Assembly: GCA_020633465.1 (NCBI GenBank)
Contig: JACKDN010000007.1
Location: 186,001 to 250,000 of the forward strand
DNA length: 64,000 bases
Reading direction: 5' to 3'
From: Myxococcales bacterium
Lineage (GTDB): Bacteria; Myxococcota_A; Bradymonadia; UBA7976; UBA1532
The position numbers were made by a program, and so were the translations under genes. Under the pieces are notes generated by a model. That model saw nothing but the letters and a program-made list of their open reading frames with translations. It did not search any database and was not told the origin of the DNA. Shown one piece after another: positions 51,058-62,053 of this stretch (position 1 is its first letter; each line of letters starts with the position of its first letter).

Positions 51058-53121
51058 CTGCGCCGCCTCGCTCCGCTCTTGATCGTCGCCCTGCTCGCGC
51101 CCGCCCGCGCGCACCTGGCCGAGGTGCCGTCGGTGCCCGAGCTCGTCGACGATCTGCGCGGCATCAACCAGCAGCTGCGCCGCGCCCAGCGCCGCCTCGG
51201 CGACGACGCCGGCTTCGGCGGGCGCGCCGCGATGATGGAGCTGGGGCAGGCGCAGGTGGAGTTCTTCGCCGAGGACTACCCGCGCGCGGCCATCCGCCTG
51301 ATGCAGCTGGTCAGCCGCCCGGGCTTCCGCGAGCAGCTGGCCTATCCCGAGGCCCTCTACTTTCTGGGCGAGTCGCTGTGGGCCATGGGCATGCGCAAGG
51401 CCGCCGTCGAGCACCTGCGCGAGTCGCTGCAGCCCGCCCGGCAGCCCCCCGGCGAGTTCCGCCGCCGCCTGGCGCGCTACCTGGTGCGCGCCGGCGAGGT
51501 CGCGCAGGTCGACGAGGTGCGGGCCTTCTGGCGGCGCTATCAGGCCACCCGCGCGGAGGGCCCGCTGAGCGACGAGGACCGCGACGTGCGCTACGAGTAC
51601 GCCAAGGCGCTGTTCCGCGGGGGCGCGCTGGCCGAGTCCGAGGCCCTCTTCGACGCCGTCGACGAGGCCGATCCCTACTACCTGCGGGCGCGCTACTTCG
51701 TCGGCGTGCTGAAGCTGAAGCGCGAGGACATCAAGGGCGCGAAGGCCGCCTTCGAGGCCGCCCTCGAGGCGTACGAGCGCGTGCACCGGCCGACGTTGAC
51801 GCTCGACTGGCCCGACGCCGATCAGCCCGCCGAGCTGGACGGCCCGGCGCGCGAGCTGCTGATCCTCGACCCGACCGACGCGGACGACGACGCCGACGAG
51901 GCGGCCGACGAGGGCGCGCCCGTCGAGGCGCCGGCGCGCGACGCGCAGGACGAGCACGAGCGCCGCATGGGCGCGCTGATCCACCTCGCGCTGGCCCGGC
52001 TGGCCGCGGCCACCGACGACGATCGCGCCGCCTGGTACCACTATCGACGCGTGCCGCCGGGCGATCCCGACTTCGTGATGGCGCTCAGCGAGGCCACCTT
52101 CGTCCTGTTCCGCCGCGAGCACTACCTGTGGTGCGCGCGGCTGATCGACCAGCTCTTGGCCACGCGCGGCGACGACGTGTCGGCCGCGCAGCTCGCCCTG
52201 TGGAAGGCGCAGCTGCTGGCGCGGGGCGCGCGCTTCGACGAGGCGCGCGCCAGCTACGTGGCGCTCGACGAGGCGATGCAGCGGCGCGCCACCGAGCTCG
52301 AGGCCGAGCTCGAGCAGGCGCGGCGCCTGTTCCCGCAGGCCGTGCTGGCCTGGACCGCGCCCGAGGACGCCAACCGCGCGCGCGCCCTCGAGGCCGAGCT
52401 GGTGCAGCAGGAGGAGGCGCTGATCGAGGCGCGCGAGATGGCGCAGGCGCTGCGCGAGCTGCTCAACGGCAGCGATCCCCTGCCGCCCGTGCGCTACGGG
52501 CGCGAGGTGCAGGGCGTGATGCACCAGCGCATGGACGCCTTCGACGCGGGGCTGCAGCGGGCCGCCGAGGCGGCGCACGCCGAGCCCCAGAGCGGCGCGC
52601 ACGGCGGCGCGCCCGGCGCCACCGACGCCGACATCGGGCGCCTGCGCGACAGCGCCCGCCGGCTGCGCGGTCGGCTGAGCCGGTTCGACCGCACGCTGGA
52701 CGCCTTCGACCGCACCTACCGCGACCGCATCCGCAAGGTGCTGCAGGCCGAAGAGCCCAACGTGAAGGCGCTCGACCGCGCCCTGGCCGGCGAGCGCCGG
52801 TCGATGCAGAACCTGGCCACGGCCATGCGCACGACCGCGCGGACCAACCTCGACAACTTCGCCGCCGAGGCGCTGTTCGGGCAGGTCGACATCGCCTACT
52901 GGCGCAAGGAGGACGTCACCCGGCGCATCCGCGAGGCGATGGAGGAGCGGGCCGAGATCGAGGGCGAGATGAACACCGAGGATCCGACCGGCGCGCCCCT
53001 GCCCAAGCCCGAGCCGCCCGCGCCGGCGCCGCCGGCCGAGGACCAGCCGCCCGCGGACGACGCGGCGCCCGACGACGAAGACGGCCCCGGCGCCGACGAG
53101 CCGCCGGTCGCCCGGAAGTAG
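51058..53121 (+). CDS. exported TPR-like and coiled-coil protein
   Basis: The protein begins with a signal peptide (RRLAPLLIVALLAPARA). TPR-like helices follow (FFAEDYPRAAIRLMQLV, GGALAESEALFDAVDE), then an acidic linker near residue 270 and a long coiled coil from about 400 to 620. An acidic Pro-rich tail ends it. General layout resembles the gltC-like protein at 10727-12637, but clear orthology is not seen. The frame has no ATG, GTG or TTG near the signal peptide. A CTG at 51058 with GGGAG six bases upstream is the only start with a ribosome-binding site. The next ATG upstream (50791) would add about 90 non-coding-like residues. Stop lies 12 bp from the convergent oppF. Confidence 0.68.
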   Translation: MRRLAPLLIVALLAPARAHLAEVPSVPELVDDLRGINQQLRRAQRRLGDDAGFGGRAAMMELGQAQVEFFAEDYPRAAIRLMQLVSRPGFREQLAYPEALYFLGESLWAMGMRKAAVEHLRESLQPARQPPGEFRRRLARYLVRAGEVAQVDEVRAFWRRYQATRAEGPLSDEDRDVRYEYAKALFRGGALAESEALFDAVDEADPYYLRARYFVGVLKLKREDIKGAKAAFEAALEAYERVHRPTLTLDWPDADQPAELDGPARELLILDPTDADDDADEAADEGAPVEAPARDAQDEHERRMGALIHLALARLAAATDDDRAAWYHYRRVPPGDPDFVMALSEATFVLFRREHYLWCARLIDQLLATRGDDVSAAQLALWKAQLLARGARFDEARASYVALDEAMQRRATELEAELEQARRLFPQAVLAWTAPEDANRARALEAELVQQEEALIEAREMAQALRELLNGSDPLPPVRYGREVQGVMHQRMDAFDAGLQRAAEAAHAEPQSGAHGGAPGATDADIGRLRDSARRLRGRLSRFDRTLDAFDRTYRDRIRKVLQAEEPNVKALDRALAGERRSMQNLATAMRTTARTNLDNFAAEALFGQVDIAYWRKEDVTRRIREAMEERAEIEGEMNTEDPTGAPLPKPEPPAPAPPAEDQPPADDAAPDDEDGPGADEPPVARK

Positions 53122-53133
53122 GCGCCGGACGGA

Positions 53134-55163
<2,030 letters not shown>

Positions 55164-55167
55164 CGGC

Positions 55168-56478
55168 TCAGTCCTTCCGCGACTGGGGGTCGAGGGCGTC
55201 GCGCAGCCCGTCGCCGAGGAAGTTGAGCGACAAGAGCGTCACCGCCAGCGCCGCCCCGGGGAAGATGATCAACCAGGGATACTCGCGGTACGCCTTGGCG
55301 CCTTCGGACGCCAGCGACCCCCACGACGCGTAAGGCGCCTGCACGCCCAGGCCGAGGAAGCTGAGGAAGGCCTCCTCGAGCATCACGGCGGGCACGGTCA
55401 GCGTGCTGTAGACGATGATCGGGCCCAGCGCGTTGGGGATCAGGTGGCGGAAGATCGTCTTCCACTTCCCCACCCCGATGGCGCGCGCGGCCTCGACGAA
55501 CTCGCGCCCCTTCAGCGAGATGACCTGCCCGCGCACGATGCGGCTCATCGTCAGCCATTGCACGGCGCCCAGCGCCATGAACAGCAGGTACAGCTTCTGG
55601 TCGGCGGGCATCTCCTGGAAGATCACCATCAGCAGGATGACGATGAACATGAACGGCAGGCCGTACATGACATCGACGATGCGCATCATGATGTTGTCGA
55701 CCTTGCCGCCCAGGAAGCCCGCCGCGGCGCCCCAGATGACGCCGATGAAGAAGCTGACCGCGGTGGCGATGAAGCCCACCATCAGCGACACGCGCGCGCC
55801 CTGCACGCAGCGCGTCAGCAGATCGCGGCCCAGCTCGTCGGTGCCGAAGTGGTGCGTCTCGGGGATGGGCAGGCCGCCGAACTCTTCCTTCGACAGCTTG
55901 TTGTCGTCGTCGCGATCCAGCTTGTCGATGAAGAAGCGCGTCTCGCGGCTGGGCATGACGTCGGTGATCTCGGCGTCCGCGGCCTCCTCCGGATCCACCA
56001 CCCCGTCGCCGTTCAGATCGTAGATGCGCAGCGTCTCGTCGGCGCTGTCCTTGATCAGGTTGAGCGGGGCCTCGTCGATCTCCTCGCGATCGAGGCCGCC
56101 GTCGCCGTTCTGATCGAGCCACGCGAACTGCACGCCCCGCATCGCCGCGGCCAGCTCCTTGCGGCTGATCTTGCCGTCGGCGCCCGCGATGGCGTCGAAC
56201 TGGTCGACGGTCGAGGCGTCGAGGCGGAAGTGGACCTCGGGCACGCTGCGCGCGCCCGGCGGCTTGGGCTCGGCCGCGAGGTGCTGTTCGTCGAACTGGA
56301 AGCGCGTGACGTGCCGGCTGATCAGCGGGAACAGCAGCGCCATGATCGCCATGAACACCACCACCAACGCGCCGGCCAACGCCGCCTTGTTGCGCAGCAG
56401 CCGCCGCCCCGCGTCGGCCCACAGGCTGGTGCCCTTCTCGAGCTCGCCCTGCGGCGCGTCCGTCGTCGGCTCAGTCAT
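55168..56478 (-). CDS. oppC: oligopeptide ABC transporter permease with EF-hand insertion
   Basis: OppC is one of two membrane subunits of the peptide importer. The first helix is at about 31-55. The conserved permease region starts near 209 (HHFGTDELGRDLLTRCVQGARVS) and contains the cytoplasmic EAA-like loop (EFVEAARAIGVGKWKTIFRHLIPNALGP). Between them, residues about 60-208 form an insertion with four EF-hand-like loops: degenerate at 97-108, and canonical at 122-133 (DQNGDGGLDREE), 154-165 (DLNGDGVVDPEE) and 188-199 (DRDDDNKLSKEE). E. coli OppC is about 300 residues; this one is 436. The insert lies on the periplasmic side. The ATG overlaps oppB by 8 bp. Confidence 0.95.
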   Translation of the reverse strand: MTEPTTDAPQGELEKGTSLWADAGRRLLRNKAALAGALVVVFMAIMALLFPLISRHVTRFQFDEQHLAAEPKPPGARSVPEVHFRLDASTVDQFDAIAGADGKISRKELAAAMRGVQFAWLDQNGDGGLDREEIDEAPLNLIKDSADETLRIYDLNGDGVVDPEEAADAEITDVMPSRETRFFIDKLDRDDDNKLSKEEFGGLPIPETHHFGTDELGRDLLTRCVQGARVSLMVGFIATAVSFFIGVIWGAAAGFLGGKVDNIMMRIVDVMYGLPFMFIVILLMVIFQEMPADQKLYLLFMALGAVQWLTMSRIVRGQVISLKGREFVEAARAIGVGKWKTIFRHLIPNALGPIIVYSTLTVPAVMLEEAFLSFLGLGVQAPYASWGSLASEGAKAYREYPWLIIFPGAALAVTLLSLNFLGDGLRDALDPQSRKD

Positions 56479-57415
56479 AGGTCACCCGCGGATCGAGCAG
56501 CGTGTACAGCACGTCGACGACCAGGTTCAGCACCACCAGCAGGCTGCTGTAGAGCACGATGGTGCCGAGGACGAGGGGGTAGTCCCGGTTGAAGGCCGAG
56601 GTGACGAAGTGGGTGCCCAGGCCCGGGATGTTGAAGATCTTCTCGATGACGATCGAGCCGGTCAGCATGCCGGCGAAGGCGGGGCCGAGGTAGCTGACCA
56701 CCGGGATGATCGCGCCCTTCAGCGCGTGCCGCACCACCACCCACTTCTCGGCGAGGCCCTTCGCCCGCGCGGTGCGGATGTAGTCCTGGCGGATGATCTC
56801 GAGCATGCCGCCGCGCGTCAGCCGCGCCACGTAGGCGCCGTAGTACAGCCCCAGCGTGAGGCTGGGCAGGAAGCTCGTCTGCAGGTGCGCCCACAGCCCC
56901 TGGCCGAGGCCGTTCCAGTTGGCGGCGTCGAACCACTGCAGCTCGATGGCGAACACGTAGATCAGCAGCGGCCCCATCACGAAGTTCGGGATGGACACGC
57001 CCGCCATCGCGCCCGTCATCGGCGCGTAGTCGAGCCAGGTGTTCTGTTTGAGCCCCGCCAGCAGCCCGGCGGGCACGCCGATCAGCAGCGCGAAGAACAG
57101 CGCCTGCACGCCCAGGAGCAGGCTGACCGGCAGGCCCTCGGCGAGGATCTCGTTGACCGTGCGGTCGGGGTACTTCAGCGAGGGCCCGAAGTCGCCGTGC
57201 ACCACGATGCTCTCGAGCTGCAGGGCGTACTGCTTCCAGACCGGCTCGTCGAGGTGGTACTTCGCCTTGATGTTCTTCTCGACCTCGGCGGGCAGCTTGC
57301 GATCAGCGTCGAAGGGGCCGCCCGGCGCCGCCTTCATCACGAAGAACGCGCCCGTGATGATGACGAAGAGGACGAGCACCGAGCTGAGCAGGCGCCGCAG
57401 GATGTAGCGGACCAA
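56471..57415 (-). CDS. oppB: oligopeptide ABC transporter permease
   Basis: The 314-residue OppB-type permease has six predicted membrane helices, the N-terminal signature RYILRRLLSSVLVLFVI and the EAA-like loop (QDYIRTARAKGLAEKWVVVRHALK). The end is IEKIFNIPGLGTHFV and the final helices. Length is normal. The start is a TTG at 57415 with GGAGG seven bases upstream; no ATG fits. It lies 83 bp after oppA1, with a perfect CCCCGCGGGG palindrome (57461-57470) in the gap. Confidence 0.95.
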   Translation of the reverse strand: MVRYILRRLLSSVLVLFVIITGAFFVMKAAPGGPFDADRKLPAEVEKNIKAKYHLDEPVWKQYALQLESIVVHGDFGPSLKYPDRTVNEILAEGLPVSLLLGVQALFFALLIGVPAGLLAGLKQNTWLDYAPMTGAMAGVSIPNFVMGPLLIYVFAIELQWFDAANWNGLGQGLWAHLQTSFLPSLTLGLYYGAYVARLTRGGMLEIIRQDYIRTARAKGLAEKWVVVRHALKGAIIPVVSYLGPAFAGMLTGSIVIEKIFNIPGLGTHFVTSAFNRDYPLVLGTIVLYSSLLVVLNLVVDVLYTLLDPRVTYD

Positions 57416-57498
57416 CGCGGGGCCTCCGGTGGTGGAGTCGGTCGGGCGCGGCCGCAGCCCCCCCGCGGGGCGGCGACGGCCGCGGGTTCACACGGGGA

Positions 57499-59223
57499 TC
57501 AGAGCTCGACCCGCAGGTGCCGGGCGAGGTGGACGCCCTGCAGGTGCGGCGTGTAGCCCTTCAGCCACGGCCGCACGAGATCCTGCTTGACGTAGAAGTA
57601 GATGGGCATCGCCGGCACCTCGTCGATGAAGATCTTCTCGGCGTCGGCCAGCATCTGCATGCGCTTCTGGGCGTCGGTCTCGACGCGCGCGTCGGCCATC
57701 AGCTTGTCGTAGGTCGGCTGGGCCCAGTTCGTTCGGTTGTTGGGGTTGGGCCCCTCCCACAGCGACAGGAAGGTGAAGGGATCGAGGTAGTCGCCGATCC
57801 ACGACGAGCGGCTGACCTGGAAGTCGCGCTCGTGCTGCTTCTTCAGCAGCACCTTCCACTCCATGTTGTCGAGATCGCAGACGACGCCCAGGTTCTTCTT
57901 CCACTGCTGCTGGATGAACTGGGCGATCAGCTTGTGGCCCTCGAGGGTGTTGTAGCTGATCTGGAAGGTCGGGAAGCCCTTGCCGTCGGGGAAGCCGGCC
58001 TCGGCGAGCAGCTTCTTCGCCAGATCGGGGTCGTACTCCGGGCCCTCGGGCATGGGATAGCCCATCTCTTCGAGGCCGGGGTGCACGATGGTCCAGGCCT
58101 CTTCCTGCCCGCCCTTCACGACGAACTTGCCGATCTGCGACTTGTCGACCGCCAGGTTCAGCGCGCGGCGCACCCGCACGTCGTCGAAGGGCTTCTCCTT
58201 CACATTGAACATGTAGAAGTAGACGCCCAGGTACGGGTTGGTCTCGAGCTCGGGATCGCGCTCCTTGCGCAGCCGCGGCAGCACGGCCTCGGGCACCTTG
58301 CTGTCGATGTAGTCCAGGTCACCGGCCTGGTACATCGTGTACGCCGTCGCGTTGTCCTCGGTGATCAGGTAGTTGATCTGGTCGAAGGGCATGTTGGCCT
58401 TGTCCCAGTAGTGCGGGTTGGCCTCGGCCTTGATCGACTGCCGGCTCTTCCACTCGGTGACGTGCCAGGGGCCGTTCGAGACGATGTTCTCGGGGCGGGC
58501 CCACTTGTCGCCGTGCTTCTCGATGACGTGCCGGGGCACCGGCGCGTAGGTGTAGAAGGCGGTCAGCTGGATGAAGAAGGGCGTGGGCCCGACGAGCTGC
58601 ACCTCGAGGGTGTAGTCGTCCTTCGCCTTCACCCCCACCGCCGCGCGCAGCGCGTCGGCGTCGGCGCCCTCCTCCATCAGGTTGTATTCGCGGGCGCCCT
58701 TGATGAACCACAGGATCTCGGCGTAGCGCGAGGCGGTCTTCGGATCGAGCACGCGCTTCCAGCTCCACTCGAAGTCGTGCGCGGTGACCGGCTTGCCGTC
58801 CGACCACTTCGAGTCGTGGCGCAGCTCGAAGGTCCAGGTGAGGCCGTCCTCGCTGACCGTGTGCGACTTGGCGACGCCGGGCGTCCACACCTTGTGGCTG
58901 GGGCCGTAGACGTACAGCCCCTCGAAGGTGTCGTGCGTGACGATGCCGCCCTCGGACTCGCTGCACAGGCCGGGATCGAGGTACTCCGGCTCGCCGAGGC
59001 TGCGGTTGAAGATGCGCGGGTTGCGCTCCTTGCGCAGCGACGTGTCCACCTTGTCGGCCGCCTTCGGCGCCTCGCCGGCCGCGCCCGCCTTCTGCTCGGC
59101 CTTGGCGGTGCCGGTGGCCGGCGTCTTCGGCTCGCTCTTGCAGCCGCCCAGCGCCATCGCGCTCAGCGCCGTCAGGCACAGCGCGGCCGGTGCCAGCGCG
59201 GACAACAGGTGCGGTCGCTTCAT
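57499..59223 (-). CDS. oppA: peptide-binding lipoprotein of the opp operon, copy 1
   Basis: The 574-residue lipoprotein (lipobox ALGGC) belongs to the extracellular substrate-binding family 5. It shows the family blocks RIFNRSLGEPEYLDPGL, SEDGLTWTFELRHDSKWSDG (family SBP_bac_5 signature) and VRRALNLAVDKSQI. It captures oligopeptides for OppBCDF. A Lys/Ala-rich linker follows the lipidated Cys. Length is typical. GGAGG precedes the ATG at 59223. It lies 20 bp after oppA2 and shares extensive similarity with it, so the pair arose by duplication. Confidence 0.95.
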   Translation of the reverse strand: MKRPHLLSALAPAALCLTALSAMALGGCKSEPKTPATGTAKAEQKAGAAGEAPKAADKVDTSLRKERNPRIFNRSLGEPEYLDPGLCSESEGGIVTHDTFEGLYVYGPSHKVWTPGVAKSHTVSEDGLTWTFELRHDSKWSDGKPVTAHDFEWSWKRVLDPKTASRYAEILWFIKGAREYNLMEEGADADALRAAVGVKAKDDYTLEVQLVGPTPFFIQLTAFYTYAPVPRHVIEKHGDKWARPENIVSNGPWHVTEWKSRQSIKAEANPHYWDKANMPFDQINYLITEDNATAYTMYQAGDLDYIDSKVPEAVLPRLRKERDPELETNPYLGVYFYMFNVKEKPFDDVRVRRALNLAVDKSQIGKFVVKGGQEEAWTIVHPGLEEMGYPMPEGPEYDPDLAKKLLAEAGFPDGKGFPTFQISYNTLEGHKLIAQFIQQQWKKNLGVVCDLDNMEWKVLLKKQHERDFQVSRSSWIGDYLDPFTFLSLWEGPNPNNRTNWAQPTYDKLMADARVETDAQKRMQMLADAEKIFIDEVPAMPIYFYVKQDLVRPWLKGYTPHLQGVHLARHLRVEL

Positions 59224-59242
59224 CGATCCTCCAGGGCGGGGC

Positions 59243-60922
59243 TCACGGCGTCTTCCGGATGTACTTGACCGGGTGCAGGTCGAGCAGGTGCGGCTCGAAG
59301 CCCTTCACCGCCGGGTTCAGCAGATAGGGCCGCGCGTAGTGATACAGGGGCATCACCGGTCCGCGCGACAGCAGCAGCGCCTCGGCGCGCCGCAGGATGG
59401 CCAGCCGCGCCGCGGCGTCCGCCTCGTGGTTGGCCTTTTCGATCAGCCCGTCGTACTCGCGATCCGACCAGCCGGTGTTGTTGTTGCCGTTGCCGGTGGT
59501 CCACATCGACAGGAAGGTCGAGGGATCGTGGTAGTCGCCGATCCACCCCGAGCGGCTGATGGCGTAGGCCAGGGACTTCTGGCTGTTGAGGTAGACCTTC
59601 CACTCCTGGTTCTGCAGCGAGATCTCGATGCCCAGGGTGCGGGCCCACATCTGCTGCACCATCTCGGCGACGCGCTTGTGGTTCTCCTGCGTGTTGTACA
59701 GGACCGTCAGGCGCGGGAAGCCGCGGCCCTCGGGGTAGCCCGCCTCGGCCAGCAGCGCGCGGGCGGCGTCGGGGTCGAAGCCGAGATCGCTGTCCGCCGG
59801 GGTGTACCCGGGCATCGGCGGCACGTAGGTCGTCGCCACGCGGTGCCCGCTCTTGAGCACCTCGATGATCGCCTCGCGATCGACGGCCTTGGCCAGCGCG
59901 CGGCGCACCTTCACGTCCTTCAGGGCGGGGTCCTGCACGTTGAACCGGTAGAAGTAGACGCCGTGGTAGGGATCCTCGTGGTAGGCCGGCTTACGCCGCA
60001 GCTGCTTGATCTTGATCGCCGGCAGATCGACCGCGCCCGACCAGTCCAGCTCGCCCGACTCGAAGAGGTTCACCATGGTGGTGTTCTCTTCGATGGGCAG
60101 GATGGTCACCCGGGCGATGGCCACCTCGTCGGTGTCCCAGTAGTGCTTGCTCTTGACCAGCTTCAGGTGCTGCCGGGGCGACCACTCGACGAGGCGGTAG
60201 GGGCCGTTGCCGACGATGTGGGCGGGCCGGGTCCAGCGGTCGCCGTGCGCCTCGACGGTGGCGCGGTGCACCGGCCGGAAGGTGGGATAGGCCAACAGCT
60301 CGAGGAAGTAGGGGGCCACGTAGGCCAGCCGCACCTTCAGGGTGTGCGGATCGACGACCTCGACGCCGACCGTGGCCGGATCGGTCTGGCGGCCCTCGTA
60401 CAGGTCGCGCGCGCCGTCGAGCACGAACAGCATGTCCGCGTAGGGGCTGGCGAGCTTCGGATCGAGCACGCGCAGCCACGACCAGCGGAAGTCCTCGGCG
60501 GTGACCGGCTCGCCGTTGCTCCACTTCGCGTCACGGCGCAGGTGGAACGTGTAGGTCAGGCCGTCGGGATCGAGCGTCCAGCGCTCGGCGACGCCCGGCA
60601 CCATCTCGCCGTTGCCCAAGGGGTACTCGGTGAGGCCCTCGAAGAGGTTCTGCACCACCTTGGTCTCGTTGACGCCGTGCGAGCGGCCGGGGTCGAGCGT
60701 CTCGGGTTCGCCCTGGATGGCGAAGACGAAGGCGTCGCTGCCGGTCTTGGAGCGGCCCTCGGCCGGCGCCTTCGCGGCCTCGCCCGGGGTGACGCCGGTG
60801 GCCTTGGTCTTCGGCGCGTCCGGCGACGACTTGCTGCAGCCCGCGAGGGCCGCGGCGAGCAGGAGACAGACGCAGGCGCTCGACCCCACCGATGCCAGCA
60901 ACGCTGCGGGGGCGAGACGCAA
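59243..60922 (-). CDS. peptide-binding lipoprotein of the opp operon, copy 2
   Basis: The 559-residue paralogue of the following oppA keeps the lipobox (ALAGC) and family blocks (AIQGEPETLDPGRSHG, DPDGLTYTFHLRRDAKWSNG, VRRALAKAVDREAI, SGWIGDYHDPSTFLSMWTTG). Two binding proteins for one transporter usually means two ligand ranges. It is the first gene of the operon. The start is TTG 60922 with GGAGG five bases upstream; no ATG is closer to the signal peptide. Confidence 0.94.
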   Translation of the reverse strand: MRLAPAALLASVGSSACVCLLLAAALAGCSKSSPDAPKTKATGVTPGEAAKAPAEGRSKTGSDAFVFAIQGEPETLDPGRSHGVNETKVVQNLFEGLTEYPLGNGEMVPGVAERWTLDPDGLTYTFHLRRDAKWSNGEPVTAEDFRWSWLRVLDPKLASPYADMLFVLDGARDLYEGRQTDPATVGVEVVDPHTLKVRLAYVAPYFLELLAYPTFRPVHRATVEAHGDRWTRPAHIVGNGPYRLVEWSPRQHLKLVKSKHYWDTDEVAIARVTILPIEENTTMVNLFESGELDWSGAVDLPAIKIKQLRRKPAYHEDPYHGVYFYRFNVQDPALKDVKVRRALAKAVDREAIIEVLKSGHRVATTYVPPMPGYTPADSDLGFDPDAARALLAEAGYPEGRGFPRLTVLYNTQENHKRVAEMVQQMWARTLGIEISLQNQEWKVYLNSQKSLAYAISRSGWIGDYHDPSTFLSMWTTGNGNNNTGWSDREYDGLIEKANHEADAAARLAILRRAEALLLSRGPVMPLYHYARPYLLNPAVKGFEPHLLDLHPVKYIRKTP

Positions 60923-60979
60923 ACGGACCTCCGGGCGACAGGGGACGGCGCGACACGACGGGCGCCAGCAGGACAGGGC

Positions 60980-61008
60980 GTCTTACAACACGGCCGGGGG
61001 GGCGTCAA
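60980..61008 (-). promoter_or_regulatory. promoter of the opp operon
   Basis: TTGACG (61003-61008) and TAAGAC (60980-60985) are 17 bp apart on the minus strand. The start near 60973 leaves about 50 nt to the TTG start of the first gene. Confidence 0.6.
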
Positions 61009-61036
61009 GGCGCGCCCGGCGGCCGACGGGGGGCGT

Positions 61037-61939
61037 TCAGACGGGGCGCACGGGCACGTCGAGCGCGCCGAACAGGCCGTCGAGCCAGGCGGCGTCGGGG
61101 GCATCGACGCGCAGCACGTCGGCCACCCGGCCGCCCAGCCAGCCGCGCACCGCGGCGGCGGCCTCGGGGGCCAGGGCGCTCATCGTGTCGTCGAAGCCCG
61201 GGCGCGCCTTCGGGGGCAGATCCTCGGCGCGCAGCGCGATCGCGGCGCGCAGCGCCGCGCCGTCGGCGGCGTCGACCACCAGGCGGCGCGGCTCGATGGC
61301 CTCGGCGTCGGTCAGCCAGCGGTCGGCGCCGCGCCCCAGGGCCACCGTCAGCCCGCGCTGCAGCGGCGCGTAGACGCCCACCGCGCGCACGCGCCAGCGG
61401 CGGCGCGAGGGGCCGGTGAGCACGACCCCGCGGTCGGCGGTCGCGGGCCAGGGCGTGGCCTTCACGGCGTCGACCAGCTCGCCATGGGTGATCGGCGCGA
61501 AGGTCGTCCCCCCGGCCAGGGTCTCGGGCACCAGCGCGGCCACGCGCGCGTCGACCGCGTCCCGGTGGCCGTGCACCAGGCCGTCGTAGCCGTCGTGCAC
61601 CAGGCGCTCGAGGGGCAGCGTGCCCGCCCGCGCCGGCTCGCCCCAGGCCACGATGTGCCGCGGCGCCACGCCCGCGGTCGCCGGCCGCGCCCCCAGGCAC
61701 AGCAGCGCGAGATCGGCCACCAGCCAGTCGAGATCGGGCGGCCCGTCGAGGCCCACCGACTCGCCCGGCATCACGCCCTCCCCCGCCAGCGCCAGCGCCG
61801 CCGCGCGCACCCGCTGGGCGAGCGCCGCGGCCGGCAGCCCCCGGAAGCGCACCCCGTCGTGAGAGCGCACCATCGTGCGCTCGCCCTCGGCGTCGAGCCG
61901 CGCGAGCACCGCCTCAGGGACGGATCGCCAGCGTTCCAT
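61037..61939 (-). CDS. short protein resembling a degenerate acyl-adenylate-forming enzyme
   Basis: The 300-residue protein has an N-terminal region like AMP-binding enzymes (RSHDGVRFRGLPAAALAQRV, GEGVMPGESVGLDGPPDLDW). A segment PETLAGGTTFAPITHGELVDA aligns by eye with their TSGTTGxPKG...THGNL phosphate loop, but Ser/Gly/Lys residues are changed. Full enzymes are twice as long and have a C-terminal lid domain, absent here. I infer a truncated, probably inactive member with a binding or regulatory role. GAGGAGG precedes the ATG. It is transcribed toward the opp operon, whose promoter lies just beyond its stop. Confidence 0.6.
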   Translation of the reverse strand: MERWRSVPEAVLARLDAEGERTMVRSHDGVRFRGLPAAALAQRVRAAALALAGEGVMPGESVGLDGPPDLDWLVADLALLCLGARPATAGVAPRHIVAWGEPARAGTLPLERLVHDGYDGLVHGHRDAVDARVAALVPETLAGGTTFAPITHGELVDAVKATPWPATADRGVVLTGPSRRRWRVRAVGVYAPLQRGLTVALGRGADRWLTDAEAIEPRRLVVDAADGAALRAAIALRAEDLPPKARPGFDDTMSALAPEAAAAVRGWLGGRVADVLRVDAPDAAWLDGLFGALDVPVRPV

Positions 61940-61996
61940 GGCACCTCCTCGTCTCGGGCGCCGAGACTACCATCGGTCGCCCGGCGCGTGGCGTGG

Positions 61997-62026
61997 TTGC
62001 CGGCCGGGGTCCCTTTCTGCTACTCA
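61997..62026 (+). promoter_or_regulatory. possible promoter of the edge operon
   Basis: TTGCCG (61997-62002) and TACTCA (62021-62026) are 18 bp apart, 27 bp before the first start codon. Matches are modest. Confidence 0.35.
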
Positions 62027-62053
62027 CCGCGCGAGTCGCTCCGCGAGGTGTCC

